Positions 46,341 to 53,355 of a stretch of 64,000 nucleotides of DNA are shown here, piece after piece. The position numbers and the translations under genes are program-made. The notes under the pieces were generated by a model. The model searched no databases, was not told the origin of the DNA, and saw only the letters and a list, made by a program, of their open reading frames with translations. The DNA lies in IMG/VR virus record IMGVR_UViG_3300042516_001464, positions 1 to 64,000 of that record; one strand, given 5' to 3'. Origin of the DNA: a virus. Position 1 is the stretch's first letter; every line of letters starts with the position of its first letter.

Positions 46341-46739
46341 TCAATCTTTCTTCAAGAGTTCCTCAATGATCTTTTCCGTTACTTCATGCAGCGATGGATA
46401 ACATAGAACATGGAACGATGCGCCATGCTTCTTGATAAATGCCGTCCAATCTTTATGCTCTTCTTTAGTGAGCTTGATCTTCTGAGGTCTTGCCTCGCCT
46501 GCCTTACGGACGATTTCCATCAGCTTGTCTTGCTTCTTGTGCGCGGCAGCTTGGATTTCAGCCCGGTCTGGATAGACGCACTGCCGGATGCTGGTGCAGC
46601 CTGGTGCTACCTTGACGAGCCAGTAGCCTTCATCAAGCCCGTGGTATGCGTTAGGATCATTGATTGGGATATATCGCTTCCCGACCTTGCGGTAGAGTAT
46701 ATCTGACTCTACTTGTGCTATGCGTTGTTGTGCGTTCAT
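46341..46739 (-). CDS. Hypothetical protein, first gene of the leftward operon
   Basis: 132 residues from the ATG at 46739, chosen because a promoter ends nine bases before it; an in-frame upstream start at 46802 would run into the divergent promoter. Mixed alpha/beta with Cys pairs C-T-S-I-R-Q-C. No family recognised. Confidence 0.55.
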   Translation of the reverse strand: MNAQQRIAQVESDILYRKVGKRYIPINDPNAYHGLDEGYWLVKVAPGCTSIRQCVYPDRAEIQAAAHKKQDKLMEIVRKAGEARPQKIKLTKEEHKDWTAFIKKHGASFHVLCYPSLHEVTEKIIEELLKKD

Positions 46740-46748
46740 GCAAAAAAT

Positions 46749-46780
46749 ATCTTGCACTAAATACAGTGTTGCGTCAATAT
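46749..46780. promoter_or_regulatory. Overlapping divergent promoters
   Basis: Rightward TTGCAC (46752-46757), 17 bases, CAATAT (46775-46780), nine bases to the ATG at 46790. Leftward TTGACG (46777-46772), 17 bases, CAAGAT (46754-46749), nine bases to the ATG at 46739. The -35 and -10 boxes interlock, so the two operons probably compete for polymerase. Both transcripts would be nearly leaderless. Confidence 0.5.
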
Positions 46781-46789
46781 CTGATTTCC

Positions 46790-46963
46790 ATGAAACACAC
46801 ATTCATTCACCTTGGCTGCGAGGTTAAGATCGCAGGTAACGATGTCACAATTTATCGGAAAGACGGAGGTATTGATAAGATGAAATTAAAAGTAATCTCA
46901 GATCAAGACACCGCTGAAGAGTTCATCAAGGACTACATCACGCTCACTATTGTTAAACAATAA
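46790..46963 (+). CDS. Small hypothetical protein (57 aa)
   Basis: 57 residues, mixed alpha/beta, start at the ATG behind the rightward promoter. Its end overlaps the ATTGTTAAACAAT palindrome (46949-46961). No family recognised. Confidence 0.55.
   Translation: MKHTFIHLGCEVKIAGNDVTIYRKDGGIDKMKLKVISDQDTAEEFIKDYITLTIVKQ
46949..46961 (+). promoter_or_regulatory. ATTGTT-type palindrome
   Basis: ATTGTTAAACAAT, a 13-base palindrome covering the last codons of the small gene and upstream of a consensus-like TTGACA (46977-46982) that could start transcription of 47011-47433. Confidence 0.4.
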
Positions 46964-47010
46964 ACCAGAAAAACGATTGACAAATGACAATTGTTTTTTA
47001 GGCTTATTGC

Positions 47011-47433
47011 ATGAGTTGCATACCAGACATTCAAACCACAAACGAAATGTATAATCTATATCTAAAAGGATATAGTATTTCTCAAGTTGGAAAAGCGTTT
47101 CAAGTATCAAGGCAAACCGTATTCCAGAGATTTAAAAGAGCGGGAATGGAACTTCGATCAAAAGCGCTTTTGCCATTCATGGTTTTTAATGGGAAAAAAT
47201 ATACATTAAGAAATAATGGATATTTAGCCTGCACAGGTGGAGTTCGCTCTTCAATGCATCGCGATGTTTGGTGTTTTCACAATGGGGAAATACCAGAAAA
47301 TTATGACATTCATCACATCAATGGAAACAAAACAGACAATCGTTTAGAGAATCTACAAATTTTACCTAAATCAGAGCATACAAAACTGCACGGATTTAGG
47401 GGAAACCAACACACAAAAAATAGAAACAAATGA
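47011..47433 (+). CDS. HNH homing-type endonuclease with N-terminal HTH
   Basis: 140 residues: a helix-turn-helix (about 20-42, S-Q-V-G-K-A-F-Q-V-S-R-Q-T-V) for DNA recognition and an HNH_3 part with D-I-H-H-I-N-G-N-K-T-D-N-R-L-E-N-L. The order is HTH then HNH. Its stop overlaps the start of the WPTP-repeat gene by ATGA. A second HNH module lies inside that gene, so this region has probably received two separate nuclease genes. Confidence 0.8.
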   Translation: MSCIPDIQTTNEMYNLYLKGYSISQVGKAFQVSRQTVFQRFKRAGMELRSKALLPFMVFNGKKYTLRNNGYLACTGGVRSSMHRDVWCFHNGEIPENYDIHHINGNKTDNRLENLQILPKSEHTKLHGFRGNQHTKNRNK

Positions 47434-49724
47434 AACCATGCACAATAATAATACCATCGTCCCTTACATCAGTCTTTGTTCCGGCTATGAAGGCATCGGA
47501 ATTGGACTCCACCGCTGTATCCGAAATCTTCGCTGCATCTCTTACTGCGAGAGGGAATCATTCGCCATCGCAAACTTGGTTGCGAAAATGGAAAAAGGAT
47601 TACTGGACTCAGCTCCTGTTTTCACAGATGTCACAAATTTCCCATGGGGAGACTTCACTCCATACATGGCTAAAGGAATTTTGTCCTTTGGATGGCCGTG
47701 TCAACCAGTCTCAAGCGCAGGAAAGCGAAAAGCAACAGAAGATGAGCGATGGTTATTCGACATCATCGCAGATGGAATTTCAATTATGCAACCCGGAATG
47801 CTCTTCGCAGAAAATGTCGAAGGACTCTTATCAGCAAAAATGCCAGACGGATCAAGCGTCTTCGGACACTGCATCGAGAGATTGGAGAAGCTACATTATA
47901 AAGTTGAGGCAGGAATATTCAGTGCGAGCGAAACAGGCGCTCCGCACCAACGCAAAAGAATCTTTATCCTGGCCTACCGCGAGGAGCAGGGATTGGAAGG
48001 ACTCAGGGAACTTGAGTCAAACTTCCTATGGAATGACATTGGGCAGGATGGCGCAGCAGAATGCGAATTGGCCTACGCCAGCGGTGATGGATACAACGGG
48101 AGGCAGCTACAAGACGGAATGGGTAGATGGAAGGGCGGTCAGCTACCACAATCACAAAGAGGAGAATCCGGTAGCTTACGGGGCCAAACTTTCGGATGCA
48201 GTGGCGAATTGGCCTACAGCGAGAACATCGGATTGCAAGAATCCATCAATACAGAGAATGAAAGTTGGATCGGATGGTGGAAACAAAATCCAGCTGCGGG
48301 AAGCAGTAGCGAAGGAGGAGATGAGTTGTTCCAATACGGAGGAATTAGTGTGGTTAACCCCAACGACAACACAAATACAGAGGCGGGATATGCAGAAGCG
48401 GATAGACTATCGGGAGAGCATAGGCCGGAAGTATGTGCCGGGTTCATTGGAGGAACAGATGCAGCATCACTCAAACGAACCAGTGAATTGGCCGACACCT
48501 ACAACAGCGGAAGCTGGGAAGATATCAAACCAGCCGAATTACGGACAGATATGCTTGAGCAATCATCCGGCAATTGTTGGAACTCCCAATCGTCCGAAGG
48601 GGATCAAAGATGGCCTTCTCGCCCAGGACAAACACAATACGCATGGGAACCACCCAGAACTATTGGAAAAATGGAAAATGGTTCCTGGTTGGGGCGACAA
48701 ATATCAAGTCAGCAATCACGGAAGAATGCAGTCCAAGGCGAGTGGGGATTGGAGAGAGATGACCTTAACAATCAAGGACACGGGATATCTGAATGCGAGC
48801 TTGAGGCACGAAGGAAAACAGAAAAAAGTAACGATCCACATTCTGGTTGCGATGCTGTTTCTTGGGGAAAGGCCAAGTGGATTGGTGATAAATCACATAG
48901 ACGGCAACAAGTTGAACAACTGCATTTGGAATCTGGAATATGTGACAGCAGCAGAGAACAACCGCCATGCTCAAATGATGGGTTTGAATTGCACGAAAGG
49001 AGAATCCAATCCAATGGCGAAGCTCAATACAGACCAGGTAGAGGAGATACTACAATCAACGGAATCGCAGTTAGTAATAGCGAAGCGGATGAATGTATGC
49101 CAACAAACCATATCGTTGATTCGTTCTGGAAAAAGGTGGAAAGGTTTGAAGCAAGAGTCATGGCCGACACCAACGATGCAGGACGGCAAGCAGGGAGGGA
49201 TAACTCCATCTCAGATGGTGGAAGGAGCTGGTCACACGGGACTGCTTCACATTGCAGCAATAAAGCAAGAGCAATGGAGGACACCATCTGTAGCGGAAGC
49301 AAAGAATCAAAATACATCAACACAAGTTTATCTTCAGAACCAAGTCGGAGCTACTCCGAAACAATGGGCGACTCCTCAAGCGAGCGACCACGTGGAGGGA
49401 CGCAGGACGGACTTGGACAGCAATCAGAAATGTTTGGGGAGAGACATGAAGAAGTGGGCGACTCCGAGTGCGTTCGACTTCAAGGATGGGGAGAGCAGGG
49501 AACAATGGGAGAAGAGAGCTGCATTCCAAGCGGAGAAGGGCGTGAGTCTTCAACTTCCGCTCAAGAGCCAATCGATACAGGAGGCGGGAACGATGAGTCC
49601 CAGTTCAGCAAAATTGAATGCGAGATGGGTCGAAACTCTCATGTCGCTTCCAATGGGATGGGTATGCCCGTCATGTCCAGCCTCTGTGATTCAGAACTGG
49701 AAGAAATTTATGAGTGGATGGTGA
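47430..49724 (+). CDS. WPTP-repeat protein overlapping the methyltransferase, with embedded HNH endonuclease
   Basis: 764 residues in the frame -1 to the methyltransferase. Nine repeats start at W181, W214, W261, W308, W354, W578, W616, W646 and W676; the pattern is W-P-T-P-x-x-x-D-x-K or close to it. Between the fifth and sixth repeat (about 412-576) lies an HNH endonuclease: a NUMOD4-like start (V-P-G-W, Y-Q-V-S-N-H-G-R), HNH with V-I-N-H-I-D-G-N and N-L-E-Y-V-T, and an HTH tail. The C-terminus L-N-A-R-W-V-E-T-L-M-S-L-P-M-G-W looks like a conserved ending. I recall similar (W/L)PTP-rich proteins close to methylases in other phages, but could not check. Function unknown. Confidence 0.6.
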   Translation: MKPCTIIIPSSLTSVFVPAMKASELDSTAVSEIFAASLTARGNHSPSQTWLRKWKKDYWTQLLFSQMSQISHGETSLHTWLKEFCPLDGRVNQSQAQESEKQQKMSDGYSTSSQMEFQLCNPECSSQKMSKDSYQQKCQTDQASSDTASRDWRSYIIKLRQEYSVRAKQALRTNAKESLSWPTARSRDWKDSGNLSQTSYGMTLGRMAQQNANWPTPAVMDTTGGSYKTEWVDGRAVSYHNHKEENPVAYGAKLSDAVANWPTARTSDCKNPSIQRMKVGSDGGNKIQLREAVAKEEMSCSNTEELVWLTPTTTQIQRRDMQKRIDYRESIGRKYVPGSLEEQMQHHSNEPVNWPTPTTAEAGKISNQPNYGQICLSNHPAIVGTPNRPKGIKDGLLAQDKHNTHGNHPELLEKWKMVPGWGDKYQVSNHGRMQSKASGDWREMTLTIKDTGYLNASLRHEGKQKKVTIHILVAMLFLGERPSGLVINHIDGNKLNNCIWNLEYVTAAENNRHAQMMGLNCTKGESNPMAKLNTDQVEEILQSTESQLVIAKRMNVCQQTISLIRSGKRWKGLKQESWPTPTMQDGKQGGITPSQMVEGAGHTGLLHIAAIKQEQWRTPSVAEAKNQNTSTQVYLQNQVGATPKQWATPQASDHVEGRRTDLDSNQKCLGRDMKKWATPSAFDFKDGESREQWEKRAAFQAEKGVSLQLPLKSQSIQEAGTMSPSSAKLNARWVETLMSLPMGWVCPSCPASVIQNWKKFMSGW

Positions 49725-49825
49725 AGTGTGAGAATCGCACGGATGAATTACGCTTGCTGGGTAATGGCGTGGTTCCGGCAACAGCAACGAAAGCATTCAT
49801 AACTTTATTCAACAAACTCAAATGA
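47438..49825 (+). CDS. Cytosine-C5 DNA methyltransferase with very long spacer
   Basis: 795 residues. Motif I S-L-C-S-G-Y-E-G-I-G (12-21), motif IV F-G-W-P-C-Q-P-V-S with catalytic Cys88, motif VI E-N-V-E-G (125-129), motif VIII H-Q-R-K-R-I-F-I-L (170-178), motif X L-L-G-N-G-V-V-P-A-T (773-782). The gap between VIII and X is about 595 residues, far more than the usual target-recognition region, and has short repeats such as E-L-A-Y, E-L-A-D-T, M-A-D-T and V-G-D-S, produced by the same DNA that encodes WPTP in the other frame. The start is eight bases inside the overlapping gene. Likely protects phage DNA from restriction. Confidence 0.8.
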   Translation: MHNNNTIVPYISLCSGYEGIGIGLHRCIRNLRCISYCERESFAIANLVAKMEKGLLDSAPVFTDVTNFPWGDFTPYMAKGILSFGWPCQPVSSAGKRKATEDERWLFDIIADGISIMQPGMLFAENVEGLLSAKMPDGSSVFGHCIERLEKLHYKVEAGIFSASETGAPHQRKRIFILAYREEQGLEGLRELESNFLWNDIGQDGAAECELAYASGDGYNGRQLQDGMGRWKGGQLPQSQRGESGSLRGQTFGCSGELAYSENIGLQESINTENESWIGWWKQNPAAGSSSEGGDELFQYGGISVVNPNDNTNTEAGYAEADRLSGEHRPEVCAGFIGGTDAASLKRTSELADTYNSGSWEDIKPAELRTDMLEQSSGNCWNSQSSEGDQRWPSRPGQTQYAWEPPRTIGKMENGSWLGRQISSQQSRKNAVQGEWGLERDDLNNQGHGISECELEARRKTEKSNDPHSGCDAVSWGKAKWIGDKSHRRQQVEQLHLESGICDSSREQPPCSNDGFELHERRIQSNGEAQYRPGRGDTTINGIAVSNSEADECMPTNHIVDSFWKKVERFEARVMADTNDAGRQAGRDNSISDGGRSWSHGTASHCSNKARAMEDTICSGSKESKYINTSLSSEPSRSYSETMGDSSSERPRGGTQDGLGQQSEMFGERHEEVGDSECVRLQGWGEQGTMGEESCIPSGEGRESSTSAQEPIDTGGGNDESQFSKIECEMGRNSHVASNGMGMPVMSSLCDSELEEIYEWMVKCENRTDELRLLGNGVVPATATKAFITLFNKLK
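48663..49157 (+). mobile_element. HNH endonuclease module inserted in the dual-frame gene
   Basis: About 495 bases encoding NUMOD4-like, HNH and HTH segments, in frame with the WPTP gene and flanked by WPTP repeats on both sides. The methyltransferase frame stays open across it. No target duplication was seen. Boundaries are approximate. Confidence 0.6.
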
Positions 49826-50004
49826 CAAACGAACAGAAGGTTTGGCTTGCACTCCAGTCTGCAAAGACTGATATTATTCTTGCGATTTCTGATTACAAAA
49901 AACCAGATCGCGCAGCTTGCATGGATTGGGTAGACCAAGCCACAGCAAAGTTAATGGAGGTTTACGCAATACTGCGAGACGACAAAGGAGGATACGAGCT
50001 TTAA
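49822..50004 (+). CDS. Small helical hypothetical protein
   Basis: 60 residues, amphipathic helices, coupled to the methyltransferase by ATGA. Ends tail-to-tail with the minus gene, the two stops overlapping at 50002-50003. No family recognised. Confidence 0.55.
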   Translation: MTNEQKVWLALQSAKTDIILAISDYKKPDRAACMDWVDQATAKLMEVYAILRDDKGGYEL

Positions 50005-50267
50005 TATTTCGGAGCAATAATGTGGTAATGTGGCGGGTGTTCAAACCTTGGCGGGTCTGCATCTGGTAAACAAGTAGCCATTCCCGTAACCACATAAAAC
50101 GGGAACTCCAAAGTATCGTTAAACAATACTTGAACACTACAATCGCTTAGTGTATTGTCCAAATTTGCTGTAGAGATACAGTCATTCGCGTGAGAACGAA
50201 TGCAACGCAAGATTAAATTGAAACCATATATATCGACTACCTCTCGTAGATCATTCTCACCCGTCAT
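50001..50267 (-). CDS. Hypothetical protein, minus-strand insert
   Basis: 88 residues, mixed alpha/beta, soluble. It is the only minus gene inside this plus-strand stretch, so it is probably a separately acquired moron-type gene. A palindrome-like ATCGTTAAACAAT (50115-50127) lies inside it. No family recognised; confidence comes from length and context only. Confidence 0.45.
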   Translation of the reverse strand: MTGENDLREVVDIYGFNLILRCIRSHANDCISTANLDNTLSDCSVQVLFNDTLEFPFYVVTGMATCLPDADPPRFEHPPHYHIIAPKY

Positions 50268-50309
50268 TTCAACGGTCTTGCGCTACGAGGGGGGTCGGCC
50301 CCATTTATT

Positions 50310-51137
50310 ATGAATGAATTGAAGAAGGAATTTAGAGGCGTGTGGATTCGCGCCAGTCTATGGAGACGACAAGACTTAACATGGTTTGAGAAATGCCTAA
50401 TCGCTGAGATTGATTGCTTCGCTGGAAATTGTTTTGCAAGCAACGCATACTTAGCGGAGATGATGGGAACAACTGAGTCTCGTTTAGCAAATGCTCTGAG
50501 CAAATTGAGAGGCATGGGATTGATCATTGATGGAAGTTTCAATGGTAGAGTTCGCCAGATTTTAGTGTCAAATGAAGTATCATCTGACCCAACGGCAGGG
50601 TTCACACAGGAGTTAAAGCAGGGTTCACCTATATGTGAAGGCAGACTTAACCCCAGTGTGAACATAGATACTACTATAGAACAAAGCATAGAACATACTC
50701 CTTCGGAGTTTGAAAAATTCTATTCTGCATACCCTCGTAAAATTTCAAAAGCAAACGCTGAGAAGGCATGGAAAAAACAGAAGTGTGTCCTTGCCGAAGT
50801 AATGCCAGCACTTCAGAAACAAATGAAGCTATGGAACGATCCTCAATACATTCCTCATCCAGCTTCATGGCTCAATGGCAGAAGGTGGGAGGACGAATTA
50901 CCGAGCGGTAATAAATCTGCCTCAACGCAATCAAATGTACGAGCAGTCATACCGAGCGGTAACATTGATCCGTCAACCAAGAAGAAGCAATGGTATACAC
51001 TCTGCGAGGAGCGTGGAGAGAAGCAAGCATTCAAGGATTGGCTAATGGAAACCCGGCCTGAAGAATGGAGTGATTTCCTGCCGTCAATGGATGTCCGCTG
51101 GTGGGTTGAATTTTGTAATAGACCAGTTGAGTTTTAG
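50310..51137 (+). CDS. Phage replication initiator-like protein (replisome organiser)
   Basis: 275 residues. An N-terminal winged-helix region (about 25-75, with F-A-S-N-A-Y-L-A-E-M-M-G-T-T) is followed by a linker. The C-terminal domain carries F-Y-S-A-Y-P-R-K, A-W-K-K, and I-P-H-P-A-S-W-L-N-G-R-R-W-E-D-E, the hallmark of phage replication initiator/replisome-organiser C-termini. It would bind the origin and recruit helicase. A candidate origin lies at 60030-60830. Confidence 0.75.
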   Translation: MNELKKEFRGVWIRASLWRRQDLTWFEKCLIAEIDCFAGNCFASNAYLAEMMGTTESRLANALSKLRGMGLIIDGSFNGRVRQILVSNEVSSDPTAGFTQELKQGSPICEGRLNPSVNIDTTIEQSIEHTPSEFEKFYSAYPRKISKANAEKAWKKQKCVLAEVMPALQKQMKLWNDPQYIPHPASWLNGRRWEDELPSGNKSASTQSNVRAVIPSGNIDPSTKKKQWYTLCEERGEKQAFKDWLMETRPEEWSDFLPSMDVRWWVEFCNRPVEF

Positions 51138-51159
51138 TGGATACAATCAAACCGAACAC

Positions 51160-51267
51160 ATGAGATACGCGAGACTTCTTTGGCTCTACATCAAGCGCGA
51201 ATACTACATCGCGCAGCTGGTATGGCTTGAATTCAAAGTCGCAATCATCAAGTCACTCTCCAAATGA
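51160..51267 (+). CDS. Small hydrophobic protein (35 aa)
   Basis: 35 residues, aromatic and hydrophobic with Arg/Lys ends; possible membrane helix. Overlaps the next gene by ATGA. Confidence 0.45.
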   Translation: MRYARLLWLYIKREYYIAQLVWLEFKVAIIKSLSK

Positions 51268-51392
51268 AAGAATTATTATTTATGATAGCATTAGCTATCG
51301 CATTTATCATCACAATTTCCGCTTGGCAACGGGCAACCAAGCCGGACTTCACAATATGCCCACTCTGCAATCAACACACAAACACACAATGA
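51264..51392 (+). CDS. Small membrane protein with C-P-L-C motif
   Basis: 42 residues: one transmembrane segment (about 4-19), then a short tail with C-P-L-C. Overlaps both neighbours by ATGA. Unknown function. Confidence 0.5.
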   Translation: MKELLFMIALAIAFIITISAWQRATKPDFTICPLCNQHTNTQ

Positions 51393-52150
51393 AAGAATCA
51401 GGACATTATTACGATCTCACAGGCAAAGCAGTCTTTGAGGTTCCAAACAAATCAAAAGGTGGAATGCGCGGAACAACTCTCCGAGACGCGAAAGCACTTG
51501 GACTCCTTCCGTCAGTAACAACAATCTTCAAATGCCTCGCTGCTCCAGAACTTGATAAGTGGAAGCAACAACAGGTTCTAATGGCAAGTCTCACACTTCC
51601 TCGTAACGAAGGCGAAAGCGATGAAGATTATTGCTCGCGTATTATGACGGATGCCTTCAAGCAAGTGGAGGATGCAGCTGATCTTGGAACACAAATCCAC
51701 AAGGCGCTTGAGTTACACTTCCAAGGTCAACCATACGATCCAATCATGGAAGAGTATGTCGCGCCGGTTAAGAAGTGGGTGGATCATAATCGAGTCAAAT
51801 TTCTACAGCATGAACTTCGCCTGGTTAACCCGGAGGTTGGCTATGCTGGAACTACAGACGCGCTCATTGAGAAAGATGGTGTGCTGTATGTCTTGGACTA
51901 CAAGAGCCGGAAGACCAAATCGGAATACGAGATCAAGCCATGGAGTAAGGAGCCAATGCAGATCGCTGCTTATGCCCATGTTGCAAAGGCAACCCGTGGT
52001 GTGAACCTTTACATCAGCACAACAGAACCAGGGCGTATCGGCGAGGCTTGGTATGATGAGAAGACTCTCAAGGAAAACTATGAGGCATTCACTCATGTCT
52101 GCAAATACTGGCAGTTCGCAAACAATTATGTGCCTCCAGTAAGTTTCTAA
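51389..52150 (+). CDS. PD-(D/E)XK nuclease, RecB/Cas4-like
   Basis: 253 residues. G-T-x-I-H at 100-104, a conserved E142, D157 (G-T-T-D-A-L-I), D170-Y-K172 and Q191-x3-Y195 make the PD-(D/E)XK exonuclease site with the Q-x3-Y helix of the RecB family. Next to ERF it likely provides the 5'-to-3' resection partner for single-strand annealing recombination. Coupled to the upstream gene by ATGA. Confidence 0.8.
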   Translation: MKESGHYYDLTGKAVFEVPNKSKGGMRGTTLRDAKALGLLPSVTTIFKCLAAPELDKWKQQQVLMASLTLPRNEGESDEDYCSRIMTDAFKQVEDAADLGTQIHKALELHFQGQPYDPIMEEYVAPVKKWVDHNRVKFLQHELRLVNPEVGYAGTTDALIEKDGVLYVLDYKSRKTKSEYEIKPWSKEPMQIAAYAHVAKATRGVNLYISTTEPGRIGEAWYDEKTLKENYEAFTHVCKYWQFANNYVPPVSF

Positions 52151-52169
52151 AAAAAATAAAAACTTTTTA

Positions 52170-52197
52170 TTGACCGCATAGGAAAAGCAAATATAAT
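52170..52197 (+). promoter_or_regulatory. Strong sigma70-like promoter of the ERF operon
   Basis: TTGACC (52170-52175), 16 bases, TATAAT (52192-52197), nine bases to the ATG at 52207. The best consensus match in the window; an almost leaderless arrangement. Confidence 0.7.
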
Positions 52198-52206
52198 AAG
52201 AGCCGC

Positions 52207-52911
52207 ATGAACACACAAAGCGAAAACATCGGCGAGCTTGCAGCCGCATTAGCAAAGGCGCAGGCCGAAGTCGGAACCGTAACCAAGGATTCAGCGAATC
52301 CATACTTCCGCTCAAATTACGCGAGTCTTGCAGCAGTATGGGAAGCTACGCGTCCAATCCTATCCAAACACCAGTTGAGTGTTGTCCAGATGCCGTCACA
52401 CGACGAGGCTGGATACTATGTAGAGACTCAATTGATGCACTCATCTGGTCAATGGATTCGTAGCCGGACTTACATGAAGCCAGCGAAGGACGATCCACAA
52501 GGCATCGGTTCGCTGATTAGCTACGCTCGACGCTATGCTCTCCAAGCAGTCACCATGATTTGCCCTGACGACGATGACGGTGAAGCTGCAATGGGACGCA
52601 CTGCTCCACAAAAGGCAGCGCCAAGGGTGGAGACACCTAAAGCTATCGCAAAACGCGATACAGAGGCAACCAATAGCGAAGAACCAAAGCAGAAGTTTAA
52701 TGGCGCGAAGCATCAGGAACTCTTCCAAGAGTTGATGAAGGCAGGTATCACGCAGGATGATTTCATGTCGGCGCTCCGTCATGCTGGAACTATTCCAGAG
52801 AACGCTAAAGATTTCTTTCTTATGAAGGAAGCAACTGCCCAAAAATTCTTGGGCGAATTAACAACAACAATCGGTGTGGTTCGTGAATGGATCGCACTCT
52901 ACAAAAAATAA
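52207..52911 (+). CDS. ERF-family single-strand annealing protein
   Basis: 234 residues. G-S-L-I-S-Y-A-R-R-Y-A-L near residue 100 is the ERF superfamily signature, preceded by Y-A-S-L-A-A-V and P-I-L. The C-terminal 90 residues are a linker and helical part. ERF anneals single strands in phage recombination; the nuclease upstream and the small protein downstream fit. Confidence 0.85.
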   Translation: MNTQSENIGELAAALAKAQAEVGTVTKDSANPYFRSNYASLAAVWEATRPILSKHQLSVVQMPSHDEAGYYVETQLMHSSGQWIRSRTYMKPAKDDPQGIGSLISYARRYALQAVTMICPDDDDGEAAMGRTAPQKAAPRVETPKAIAKRDTEATNSEEPKQKFNGAKHQELFQELMKAGITQDDFMSALRHAGTIPENAKDFFLMKEATAQKFLGELTTTIGVVREWIALYKK

Positions 52912-52915
52912 TAGT

Positions 52916-53137
52916 ATGGCTAAAGAAAACACAGGAACACTAAGTAAAAACAAATACAAAAAAGAGGACAAGCACCCAGACATCAAGGGTAAAATCAATG
53001 TTGCTGGAAAAGAATACGAGCTTGCTGGATGGCAGAACACAAATGAGAATGGTTCGTATTATTCGCTAAAGATTTCAGAGCCTCGCGCTAAGGAAGACTT
53101 CAAGCCAAAAGATACAGACTTGAACGAGGACTTCTAA
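52916..53137 (+). CDS. Small protein with K-x-Y-E-L-A-G-W motif
   Basis: 73 residues, Lys-rich N-terminus, then N-V-A-G-K-E-Y-E-L-A-G-W and Y-S-L-K-I-S, a beta-rich pattern seen in small phage proteins next to annealing genes (DUF736-like). Possibly a nucleic-acid-binding accessory to ERF. Confidence 0.55.
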   Translation: MAKENTGTLSKNKYKKEDKHPDIKGKINVAGKEYELAGWQNTNENGSYYSLKISEPRAKEDFKPKDTDLNEDF

Positions 53138-53147
53138 TTACTCGGCC

Positions 53148-53186
53148 TTGGGGAGGTGGGGTTTTTGCATTTCCCTACCTCCCCAA
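53148..53186 (+). terminator. Hairpin, terminator or attenuator
   Basis: TTGGGGAGGTGGG (53148-53160) pairs with CCCTACCTCCCCAA (53173-53186) in a 13-14 bp stem with G-T pairing. The U-tract is weak, so this may be an attenuator before 53200. Confidence 0.5.
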
Positions 53187-53199
53187 ACATTTTAAATAT

Positions 53200-53346
53200 A
53201 TGAAAAAGTATCCAGTTCTCGGAGTTATCTTGCCGGATGCGGTAAAGAAAGAGCTAAAGAAACGAGCCGTTAAGAACGGACGATCTATGTCAACAGAAGC
53301 TGCGCGAATCATTGCCAAGGAAGTTGGCATGGAAGATGCTGAATAA
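53200..53346 (+). CDS. Ribbon-helix-helix (Arc/CopG-like) protein
   Basis: 48 residues: a beta strand followed by two helices (L-P-D-A-V-K-K-E-L-K-K-R-A, then S-T-E-A-A-R-I-I-A-K-E-V), the Arc/CopG fold. A small transcriptional repressor, located right after an attenuator-like hairpin. Confidence 0.6.
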   Translation: MKKYPVLGVILPDAVKKELKKRAVKNGRSMSTEAARIIAKEVGMEDAE

Positions 53347-53355
53347 GCATTCGCA

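Noticed and set aside
48574-48762. Third plus frame within the dual-coding region
   Set aside because: Only 62 codons, no start context and no recognisable motif; two frames already explain the DNA.
51803-52842. Minus frames opposite the nuclease and ERF genes
   Set aside because: No start signals and they oppose two well-recognised genes.
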